Assembly (NCBI GenBank): GCA_039933775.1
Contig: JBDTNK010000106.1
Span: forward strand, 1 to 5,110
Length of the DNA stretch: 5,110 nt
Origin: JBDTNK01 sp039933775
GTDB taxonomy: Bacteria; Chloroflexota; Limnocylindria; QHBO01
Reading direction: 5' to 3'
In this document: piece after piece, positions 1-5,110 of the stretch
Numbering within the stretch: the first letter of the stretch is position 1
Layout of the letters: each line of letters begins with the position of its first letter
The notes under the pieces: generated by a model
Databases searched by the model: none
Told to the model about the DNA's origin: nothing
The model's input: the letters and a program-made list of their open reading frames with translations, nothing else
Made by a program: the position numbers and the translations under genes

Positions 1-437
1 GCGTATGGCGCAACCACCCGCTCGGGCACCGCCTCCAGGATCCTGCGCGGGTCCGCGGATCGATGGCTGAACTCGATCTTTGTGCGAACGGGCGAGCGTC
101 GACCGGCCTCGATCACCATCGGCTTCCAGCGCTGCGTGGTAGTCGTCTGCTTGGGCTTGGTCACCTGATCCAGTACCAGTCCCCGACTGCGAAGCAGGAT
201 CTCGATGGCTGGCGACTTTAATGCCTCGTCGATCTTCGCCTCGAGCTTCCAAGGCTCGATCTCGATCGCATCCAGATCGATGTCCTCCGAGTACCGAAGG
301 CTTCCGAAGAAGTAGCGCAGGCTGGCGCCACCCTTGAGCACGTACCGTGACTGATTCAGGCGTGCCTGCAGCACCTGGAGAAACGCCAGGTGGAAGAACT
401 CGATGACCTGCGCGTCGGTCAGCCGGCTATCGCTCAT
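1..437 (-). CDS. AbiEii/AbiGii-family nucleotidyltransferase toxin, 3' part cut off by the window edge
   Basis: The 145 visible N-terminal residues carry the signatures of the DUF1814/AbiEii nucleotidyltransferase fold: a KGGASL motif at residues 35-40 and SEDIDLD at 50-56, whose aspartates would bind metal and NTP. A later acidic strand (TKIEFS, 119-124) may supply a third carboxylate. Known family members are toxins of type IV toxin-antitoxin and abortive-infection systems; the related MenA modifies tRNA 3' ends. The substrate here is unknown. The start is firm: in-frame TAA at 456-458 lies seven codons before ATG 437 with no ATG, GTG or TTG between. No Shine-Dalgarno precedes it. The usual upstream AbiEi-type antitoxin is not seen, and a partner may follow beyond the left edge. 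Hand counts of three 60-base lines give 57-62 % GC, against 67-75 % in the other genes, which suggests acquisition by transfer. The family call is confident; the toxin role is inferred. Confidence 0.88.
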   Translation of the reverse strand, partial: MSDSRLTDAQVIEFFHLAFLQVLQARLNQSRYVLKGGASLRYFFGSLRYSEDIDLDAIEIEPWKLEAKIDEALKSPAIEILLRSRGLVLDQVTKPKQTTTTQRWKPMVIEAGRRSPVRTKIEFSHRSADPRRILEAVPERVVAPY

Positions 438-445
438 GAGGGCTA

Positions 446-474
446 ACGATACGACTTATTGCCTGAATAAGCAA
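446..474 (-). promoter_or_regulatory. Putative promoter of the AbiEii gene, possibly leaderless
   Basis: On the minus strand, TTGCTT (469-474) and TATCGT (446-451) are separated by exactly 17 bases. They match the sigma-70 type -35 and -10 boxes at 3 and 4 of 6 positions. Only 8 bases lie between the -10 box and the ATG at 437, so transcription would start at or within a base or two of the start codon. That agrees with the absence of a Shine-Dalgarno sequence. The hexamers are weak, so this is a suggestion from spacing and position. Confidence 0.4.
455..471. repeat. Perfect 6-bp inverted repeat CTTATT-N5-AATAAG
   Basis: The arms are perfect and the loop is GCCTG. The element lies between the -10 and -35 hexamers proposed for the toxin gene. 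It overlaps, but is not centred on, the larger 50-bp dyad (centre 463 against 466.5). It could be a separate regulator site or part of the same operator. Confidence 0.45.
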
Positions 475-491
475 CAATGTGTATCGCTAAC

Positions 492-817
492 ATGGACATC
501 ACTCATGGCTCTGTCGTCCCGTGACCTAAGCGCACCGTAGGGTATCGACGACACAAGACAACCCGATGCGAGCCGCCGCCGGCGTTGTGCCACAGCGCTC
601 AGACCTCGCTGCGACTGCCAGCCAGACGGCCACTTTCGGGTGTGCTGGACAAGGTCCCCGCCCCACGGCCCTCTGGGCCGAGCCGGAACACGCGCCGGTG
701 AACGCGCTGGGTATCCGTTAGGATCCGGATTGAGCGTCGCGGCCAGCTTCTTGCGCGTACGGTCCGTTTCCCTTTTTGCGGTCAGGGTCGGGACTGCTGG
801 CACAGGACTGGTGATCG
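492..817. other. Non-coding stretch between the divergent toxin and nfeD genes
   Basis: No plausible gene was found in about 325 bases. The open frames crossing it have no recognisable family, and their translations are low-complexity Arg/Ser/Pro-rich. A perfect 6-bp GC stem with a 3-base loop (CGGCCC-TCT-GGGCCG) lies at 666-680 without a T-tract. The promoter of the nfeD operon must lie here, but no convincing -35/-10 pair was found near 700-815. No tRNA, attachment site or CRISPR repeat was seen. Confidence 0.6.
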
Positions 818-2185
818 TTGACAATGAAGACCGTGGGTGGACCAGCGACTCCCGCGCGGACGCTCCACCGCGGGCTATCATTCGCGGCGCTCTGCCTCGG
901 CGTCGTGCTGCTCGGCCCCGCAGCCGCGCACGGTGTGAATGCGGCCGCGGGCGAGGTTCGCGTGCTCAGCGTGGATGGCATCATCAATCCGATCTCTGCC
1001 CGCTACCTGGTGCGCGGCATCGAGCAGGCCGCCGAAGATGGGGACACCGCGGTGCTCATCGAGCTGGACACGCCCGGTGGCCTGCTCGACGCCACCCAGG
1101 AGATCACCGGGGCGATGCTCAACGCGCGCATCCCGGTGATTGTCTACGTCACGCCGGCCGGCACGCACGCCGCATCGGCCGGCACCTTCATCACCATGGC
1201 CGCACACGTGGCGGCCATGGCGCCGAGCACGCGGATCGGGGCGGCCACCCCGGTCAGCGGGGACGGCCAGGAGATCCCCGAAGACCTGCGCACCAAGATC
1301 ATCAACGACACCGCCGTCTACGCTCGCAGCATCGCCGAGGCTCGTGAAAGGAACGCCGACTGGGCTGAAGATGCGGTTCGCGACGGGGTCTCGGTCGGAG
1401 CGGAGGAGGCGGTCGAACTCGACGTGGTTGACCTGGTCGCTGTCAATCGCGCGGAGCTGCTCGCGGCGATCGACGGGATGACGGTTCGCCTGCTCGACGG
1501 TGAAGTCACGCTGGGCGCGGCTGGCGCGCTGGTGGTCGAGGAACCGATGTCGCCGTTCGAGGAGTTCCTGATGGTCCTCTCCGATCCGAACATCGCGCTC
1601 ATCCTGCTCAGCCTTGGGACGCTCGGCATCTACTTCGAGCTCAGCAGCCCGGGCGCGTTCTTCCCGGGCATCTTCGGCGCGATCGCCCTCATCCTGGCGC
1701 TCTTCAGTCTCGGCACGTTGCCGATCAACTACGCCGGGCTGGCGCTGCTCCTCTTTGGGCTCGCGCTGCTGGGCGCCGAGATCTGGGTGGCGTCCGGCGG
1801 GGTGCTGGGCATCGGCGGTGGGATAGCGTTCGTGCTGGGGGCCCTGATCCTGGTCGATGACAGCCAGGCGCCGTTCCTCGAGATCAGCCGGCCGTTGATC
1901 TTCGGCATCACCCTGGGCCTCGTCGCCTTCGTCCTGTTTGCGCTACAGGCGGTGATGCGCACCCGACGGCAACCCGCCTACATCGGTGGCGGCGAAATGG
2001 TCGGACGCGAGGGCATCGTGCGCGGCACGTCATCGGTCTTCGTGGAAGGCGAGCTGTGGCGGGCGCGTCTTGCCGAAGCCGACACGACAATGAGCCCGGG
2101 AGATCACGTCAGAATCATCCGTCGAGACGGACTCGACCTCATCGTGGAAGGGCTGCCCGCGGCAGCCAACCAGAAGGAGACCTAG
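818..2185 (+). CDS. nfeD: Long NfeD-family membrane-bound serine protease (ClpP-like domain, NfeD1b type)
   Basis: This 455-residue protein has the full long-NfeD layout. An N-terminal signal (basic residues 14-18, hydrophobic 20-36) is followed by a ClpP/SppA-like protease domain at about 46-210. The DTPGG motif lies at 84-88. The likely nucleophile is Ser120 in AASAGTF, and the general-base lysine Lys160 in LRTKIIND, a 40-residue gap close to the Ser97/Lys138 pair of Pyrococcus PH1510. About five membrane helices follow (roughly 258-273, 279-299, 304-325, 327-347, 359-380), then a C-terminal OB-fold NfeD domain (388-446). The family works in membrane-protein quality control with an SPFH partner, here the next gene. 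The start is uncertain: TTG 818 has AGGA nine to ten bases upstream, whereas ATG 824, two codons later, is spaced too far from it. Function is inferred from family; identity is secure. Confidence 0.93.
   Translation: MTMKTVGGPATPARTLHRGLSFAALCLGVVLLGPAAAHGVNAAAGEVRVLSVDGIINPISARYLVRGIEQAAEDGDTAVLIELDTPGGLLDATQEITGAMLNARIPVIVYVTPAGTHAASAGTFITMAAHVAAMAPSTRIGAATPVSGDGQEIPEDLRTKIINDTAVYARSIAEARERNADWAEDAVRDGVSVGAEEAVELDVVDLVAVNRAELLAAIDGMTVRLLDGEVTLGAAGALVVEEPMSPFEEFLMVLSDPNIALILLSLGTLGIYFELSSPGAFFPGIFGAIALILALFSLGTLPINYAGLALLLFGLALLGAEIWVASGGVLGIGGGIAFVLGALILVDDSQAPFLEISRPLIFGITLGLVAFVLFALQAVMRTRRQPAYIGGGEMVGREGIVRGTSSVFVEGELWRARLAEADTTMSPGDHVRIIRRDGLDLIVEGLPAAANQKET
2174..2179 (+). promoter_or_regulatory. 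Shine-Dalgarno AAGGAG of the slipin gene, inside the end of nfeD
   Basis: AAGGAG lies six bases before ATG 2186, within the last codons of nfeD. The nfeD stop TAG (2183-2185) directly abuts the slipin ATG. This arrangement favours coupled translation and stoichiometric production of protease and partner, and it fixes the slipin start. Confidence 0.8.
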
Positions 2186-3013
2186 ATGGAAGACCTCATC
2201 GGCCTGCTGCCCGTCCTGGCCGTCGCGGCGGCCATCATCCTCAGCCTCGTCGGCGCCGCGGTGAAGGTGGTGCAGGAGTATGAGCGCGGCGTGATCTTTC
2301 GACTCGGCCGGCTGATCGGCGCGAAGGGGCCGGGACTGTTCTTCATCATCCCGTTCATCGACCGCATGGTGAAGATCGACCTTCGGGTCGTGACGCTCGA
2401 CATCCCGAGCCAGGAGGCCATCACCCGCGACAACGTCACGGTGCGCGTGAACGCCGTCTGCTATTTCCGCGTCGTCGATCCGGAGGCGGCGGTGGTACGG
2501 GTCGAGAAGTACCTGATCGCCACGCTGCAGATTGCGCAGACCACGATGCGCTCCGTGCTCGGCCAGTCGGAGCTCGACGAGCTGCTCAGCAAGCGCGAGG
2601 AGATCAACACGCGCCTGCAGCAGATCATCGATGAGCAGACCGCGCCGTGGGGCATCAAGGTCAGCATCGTCGAGGTGAAGGACGTTGAGCTGCCGCAGGA
2701 GATGAAGCGCGCGATGGCGCGGCAGGCGGAGGCCGAGCGGGACAAGCGGGCGAAGATCATCAACGCGGAGGGCGAGTTCCTGGCCGCCGAGCAGCTCGCC
2801 AACGCGGCGAACATCATCAACGAAGCGCCAAGCGCTCTCCAGCTGCGCTACCTGCAGACGCTCGTCGACATCAGCTCAGACCAGAGCTCGATCATCATCT
2901 TCCCCCTCCCGATGGACCTGTTGAGCGCGTTCATCGGCGGTGGCGGCGCACGCCCAGCGGTACCGCCGGCGGCCCCGACCTCGGGCGAGGGATCAACCGG
3001 TTCGGCCGCATGA
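2186..3013 (+). CDS. Slipin (stomatin-like SPFH/Band 7 protein)
   Basis: The 275-residue protein has one N-terminal membrane segment (about 4-26), then an SPFH domain (about 28-190) opening with the stomatin-type YERGVIFRLGR (32-42) and GPGLFFIIPFID (48-59). The slipin core signature follows: VKDVELPQEM (164-173) and the charged helix RAMARQAEAERDKRAK (175-190), running into an alanine-rich coiled coil to about 212. A hydrophobic segment SSIIIFPLPMDLL (234-246) precedes a Gly/Pro/Ala-rich tail. Slipins oligomerise on the membrane and organise microdomains. In the Pyrococcus pair, the NfeD partner cleaves the stomatin within the equivalent hydrophobic segment. Size is normal for the family. 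It directly follows nfeD with no gap, so the two surely share a transcript. Identity is secure; the protease-substrate relation here is inferred. Confidence 0.94.
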   Translation: MEDLIGLLPVLAVAAAIILSLVGAAVKVVQEYERGVIFRLGRLIGAKGPGLFFIIPFIDRMVKIDLRVVTLDIPSQEAITRDNVTVRVNAVCYFRVVDPEAAVVRVEKYLIATLQIAQTTMRSVLGQSELDELLSKREEINTRLQQIIDEQTAPWGIKVSIVEVKDVELPQEMKRAMARQAEAERDKRAKIINAEGEFLAAEQLANAANIINEAPSALQLRYLQTLVDISSDQSSIIIFPLPMDLLSAFIGGGGARPAVPPAAPTSGEGSTGSAA

Positions 3014-3028
3014 CCCGCGGCCACCCTT

Positions 3029-3049
3029 GGCGGCCGGTCTTCCGGCGCC
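3029..3049. terminator. GC-rich hairpin between convergent genes, possible bidirectional terminator
   Basis: GGCG-G-CCGG (3029-3037), loop TCTT, and CCGGCGCC (3042-3049) form an eight-pair stem with one bulged G. It starts 15 bases after the slipin stop and ends 3 bases beyond the stop of the minus-strand small ORF, where a shared terminator would be expected. There is no T-tract on either side, so it is not a standard intrinsic terminator. Confidence 0.4.
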
Positions 3050-3052
3050 GGT

Positions 3053-3208
3053 CTACTCGGGAGCGTGTACCCGGTTCCCTGCCACGGCGACCGCCACGCC
3101 CGCGGTGATGAGCAGCACGCCGACGAGATCGGCCATGGTCATCAGCACGACCAGCAGCCCCACAACGGAGATCAGCAACCCCCCGACGAGCGCGAACCCG
3201 GGTCGCAT
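3053..3208 (-). CDS. Small two-helix membrane protein, 51 residues, unknown function
   Basis: Reading the minus strand from ATG 3208 to TAG 3053 gives a 51-residue, strongly hydrophobic protein with two predicted membrane helices: about 5-23 (FALVGGLLISVVGLLVVLM) and 26-44. They are joined by a very short turn at MAD and end in a short polar tail (NRVHAPE). A Shine-Dalgarno GGAG (3216-3219) sits 7 bases before the ATG. The pattern of uninterrupted hydrophobic residues with a basic N-terminus (Arg2) and a well-placed ribosome site supports a real gene. It lies 126 bases downstream of the FtsX-like permease on the same strand and converges on the slipin gene, so it could be the last gene of the permease transcript. 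I do not recognise the family. The alternative is chance hydrophobic coding in GC-rich DNA. Confidence 0.55.
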   Translation of the reverse strand: MRPGFALVGGLLISVVGLLVVLMTMADLVGVLLITAGVAVAVAGNRVHAPE

Positions 3209-3231
3209 GGTGGCACTCCGGTGTATTGGAT

Positions 3232-3253
3232 GCCGCCCCGGCAGGAGGGCGGC
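3232..3253. repeat. Perfect 7-bp GC inverted repeat between the permease and the small ORF
   Basis: GCCGCCC (3232-3238) and GGGCGGC (3247-3253) are perfect complements around an 8-base loop. On the minus strand the hairpin lies about 80 bases after the permease stop and about 24 bases before the small ORF's start codon. It has no T-tract. It could be a weak terminator, an RNA-stabilising 3' end, or a leader structure of the small ORF. Confidence 0.3.
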
Positions 3254-3334
3254 CTGGGCACCATCATCGGTCAGCGTTAGGGGTCTTCGGTATGGCCCTA
3301 TTGGTGACCGATGCCCGGACTACCTGCGAGGTGC

Positions 3335-5110
3335 TCACTCGAACCCGCCGATGCTGGCGGTGAGCGGTGTCCGCGCGGCGAGCCGCGCCGGATAGATCGC
3401 TGCCCCGGCGGCGACCCCGATGCCCAGCAGCACCACGGCCAGCAGCAGTGCCCACGGCACCACGAGCCCGGCGGCGAAGTCGCCGGCGCCGGTGCTGACC
3501 ACGGCCCAGCCCACTACCAGCCCGATGACGGCCGCCGCGAGTCCAGCCACGGCACCCATGATCGCGCCTTCCGTCACGATCATGGCCTGCACGCCCGATG
3601 CGGTCATGCCGTGCGCCCGAAGGATTGCGATCTCGCGCAGGCGCTCGATGACGCCCATAGCCAGGGCGTTCACGATGCCGAGCGCGGCGACGATCACGGC
3701 GATCAGCGCCAGGACATCGAACAGCCCGACCAGCCGGTCGAGCGAGCGCGACAGGTCAGCGGCCAGCTGCGGCGCGGTGAGCGCCTCGCCGGCCAGCTGC
3801 TGGGCGGTCTGCGTCACCGCCGAGGCGTAGGCGGCGTCGGTGATTCCCGCCTGCGGGATCATGGCCCACAGCGCCGCGCTCGACGCGCCGAGCAGCTCCC
3901 GCGCATCGGTCGCGGAGATGAGCAGTGCGCCGTCGCCGGTTCGCCCCGGGAGCGAGTAGGCCACGATGCCGGCGACGGTGAAGGGCACCGCCTCGCCGCC
4001 CGGCTCGCCCAGCGGCAGCACGTCGCCGACCACGATGCCATCGCGACGAGCCACGGTCTCCGGGACCAGGACCGACCCGCCGACGCGCAGCGCCTCGAAC
4101 GCGGCGGCACGCCGCCCCGAGGTCACGATCAGCGCTCCCTCGTCCTGGAAGATGGTGCCGTCGATCCCGGCCACGCTCACCTCACGCGGCTCGTCAGCGC
4201 GTGACAGGACGAGTGGCAGCTCGATGATCGGGCTGGCGATGCGCGTCCCGCTCGTCGCCTCGAACGTGCCGCGGAAGGTCTCGATGTCGAGCGGCAGCGG
4301 CGCTCGGATGGCGTAGCCACCCGGCAGGATGGAGTCCACCCATCGGTCCGCGGTGGCCCGTGCGCTGCCGGCGACGGTGCCGAGCGCGACGACCGTGCCG
4401 AGGGCGATGACGAGGGCGCCCACGGTGAGCCCCGTGCGCGACCGGTCGCGGCCCAGGTTGGCGCGGCCCAGCAGGCCCTGGGCCCCGAAGAAGAGCTCGA
4501 ATGGCCGGCCGACGATGCGCGACAGCGGATCGAGCAGCAGCGCGACGAGCACCGCGCCGCCGAGCAGCAGCACGATCCCCAGCACGAGCGACAGGATCGG
4601 CACGCTGCCGCGATCGACGGGGTAAAGAATCAGCGCGGCAACCAGGACCACGGCCTCGACCCCGAGCAGCCAGCGCACCCGGTTTCCGATTCCCTCCCCC
4701 GCCAGGCGCGACGGCCGCAGCGCATCGAGCGGTGAGACGCGCGATGCCGCGACAGCCGGGATGAGCGCGCCGGCCAGCGTGACCCCCATCCCGAGCGCAA
4801 TCGCCAGCAGCACGATCGGCAGCGAGATCGGCAGTCCCTCGGCCAGCACGCTGCGCGTCACACGCAGGAACCCGATCAGCACCGCCGCCAGCACGATCCC
4901 GGCGAGCACGCCGCCAAGGCTTCCGATGAGCCCGATGACGACCGCCTGTCGTCCGAACAGCGCCATCCCCTGCCGCGCGGTCATGCCTGCCGCACGCAGC
5001 AGACCGATCTCGCGCATCCGCTCGCGAAGCGTCATCGACATCGTGTTCGCCACCAGGAACGCGCCGACGAGGAGGGCGATGATCCCGAACAGAAAGGCGA
5101 GGCCCACGAA
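3335..5110 (-). CDS. FtsX/MacB-like ABC transporter permease, N-terminus beyond the window
   Basis: About 590 C-terminal residues are visible (numbered here from the GTG at 5107; the frame stays open to the edge, so that GTG is probably internal). Nine membrane helices can be placed: about 2-21, 55-79, 94-117, 146-162, 168-192, 226-245, 459-482, 510-538 and 550-573. With one more upstream this gives the 10-helix plan of YbbP-type permeases. Each FtsX half has the same cytoplasmic motif, REIGLLRAAGMT (32-43) and REIAILRAHGMT (491-502), which probably contacts the ATPase. A large extracytoplasmic domain spans about 250-455. Such type VII ABC proteins act by mechanotransmission, for example in lipoprotein or peptide extrusion or in stress sensing. 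The substrate is not deducible. The ATPase subunit is expected outside the window. The C-terminus (TASIGGFE, then TGA) appears complete. Confidence 0.9.
   Translation of the reverse strand, partial: FVGLAFLFGIIALLVGAFLVANTMSMTLRERMREIGLLRAAGMTARQGMALFGRQAVVIGLIGSLGGVLAGIVLAAVLIGFLRVTRSVLAEGLPISLPIVLLAIALGMGVTLAGALIPAVAASRVSPLDALRPSRLAGEGIGNRVRWLLGVEAVVLVAALILYPVDRGSVPILSLVLGIVLLLGGAVLVALLLDPLSRIVGRPFELFFGAQGLLGRANLGRDRSRTGLTVGALVIALGTVVALGTVAGSARATADRWVDSILPGGYAIRAPLPLDIETFRGTFEATSGTRIASPIIELPLVLSRADEPREVSVAGIDGTIFQDEGALIVTSGRRAAAFEALRVGGSVLVPETVARRDGIVVGDVLPLGEPGGEAVPFTVAGIVAYSLPGRTGDGALLISATDARELLGASSAALWAMIPQAGITDAAYASAVTQTAQQLAGEALTAPQLAADLSRSLDRLVGLFDVLALIAVIVAALGIVNALAMGVIERLREIAILRAHGMTASGVQAMIVTEGAIMGAVAGLAAAVIGLVVGWAVVSTGAGDFAAGLVVPWALLLAVVLLGIGVAAGAAIYPARLAARTPLTASIGGFE

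Larger units (their letters stand above)
442..491. repeat. 50-bp imperfect dyad (operator-like inverted repeat) upstream of the toxin gene
   Basis: Folding the sequence about 466/467 pairs 16 of 25 positions. The outer arms GCTAACGATAC (442-452) and GTATCGCTAAC (481-491) match at 9 of 11 positions, and an inner TTGC (459-462) pairs with GCAA (471-474). Most mismatches within the paired blocks are transitions, as in decayed or degenerate half-sites. The dyad spans both promoter hexamers of the AbiEii gene. The line holding the left and central part is only about 47 % GC, the lowest counted. AbiE systems are known to be repressed by antitoxin binding to inverted repeats in their promoter; that this dyad is such an operator is inference. 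Confidence 0.5.

Noticed and set aside
534..561. Second minus-strand promoter-like pair (TTGTCT 556-561, TACGGT 534-539, 16-base spacing) upstream of the toxin
   Set aside because: The -10 match is only 3 of 6 and nothing else supports it; it would give a leader of about 90 bases that the toxin start does not need.
666..680. Perfect GC hairpin CGGCCC-TCT-GGGCCG as a terminator
   Set aside because: There is no T-tract and no gene ends nearby on either strand, so it is most likely chance in GC-rich sequence.
456..881. 141-residue minus-strand open frame between toxin and nfeD, considered as the missing antitoxin
   Set aside because: The translation is rich in Arg, Ser and Pro with no winged-helix or other recognisable pattern, it overlaps the nfeD start, and its open length is expected in GC-rich DNA.
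640..1347. 235-residue plus-strand open frame overlapping the start of nfeD
   Set aside because: Its composition is Arg/His/Gly-rich and it lies out of frame over the well-supported signal and protease domain of NfeD; it is a shadow.
2940..3395. 151-residue plus-strand open frame spanning the slipin 3' end and the intergenic region
   Set aside because: It overlaps the slipin tail and lies opposite the small membrane ORF; its composition (Pro, Arg, Ser, Thr) shows no domain and it lacks a ribosome site of note.
3311..4204. 297-residue plus-strand open frame opposite the permease
   Set aside because: It reads as repetitive Arg/Asp/His/Gly-rich protein, the typical antisense of a GC-rich Ala/Leu/Val-rich membrane protein, and the opposite strand has clear FtsX motifs.

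Overview
The window is GC-rich (roughly 67-75 % in the hand-counted lines of the main genes) and holds three recognisable protein-coding blocks plus one small membrane ORF. Long NfeD next to a slipin, an FtsX-like permease, alternative start codons and a possible leaderless promoter would all fit a high-GC bacterium such as a member of Chloroflexota or Actinomycetota. This is a loose inference: no rRNA, tRNA or marker gene is present to fix the lineage.

Left edge (1-437, minus strand): the 5' part of an AbiEii/AbiGii-type nucleotidyltransferase toxin gene, running off the window. It has the KGG and SEDIDLD signatures and a clearly lower GC content than its neighbours. Its ATG is the first possible start after an in-frame stop and has no Shine-Dalgarno. 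Just ahead of it is an AT-richer 50-bp imperfect dyad (442-491) that covers promoter-like hexamers on both strands. No antitoxin gene is recognisable between the toxin and the next gene, so a partner, if there is one, must lie beyond the left edge or elsewhere.

Middle (818-3013, plus strand): a tight two-gene operon of a long, membrane-bound NfeD-family serine protease and a slipin (stomatin-like SPFH protein), joined as TAGATG with no intergenic base. This is the bacterial counterpart of the archaeal PH1510/PH1511 pair, in which the Ser-Lys protease cuts the hydrophobic C-terminal segment of its stomatin partner. Both the catalytic residues and the target-like segment are visible here.

Right part (3014-5110, minus strand): a GC-rich hairpin separates the operon from convergent minus-strand genes. 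These are a 51-residue two-helix membrane ORF (3053-3208) and the C-terminal roughly 590 residues of a 10-helix FtsX/MacB-like ABC transporter permease whose start, and presumably ATPase partner, lie beyond the right edge.

Nothing here amounts to a clearly new system. The parts most worth following are the toxin with its unusual dyad operator/promoter and no visible antitoxin, and the small membrane ORF.
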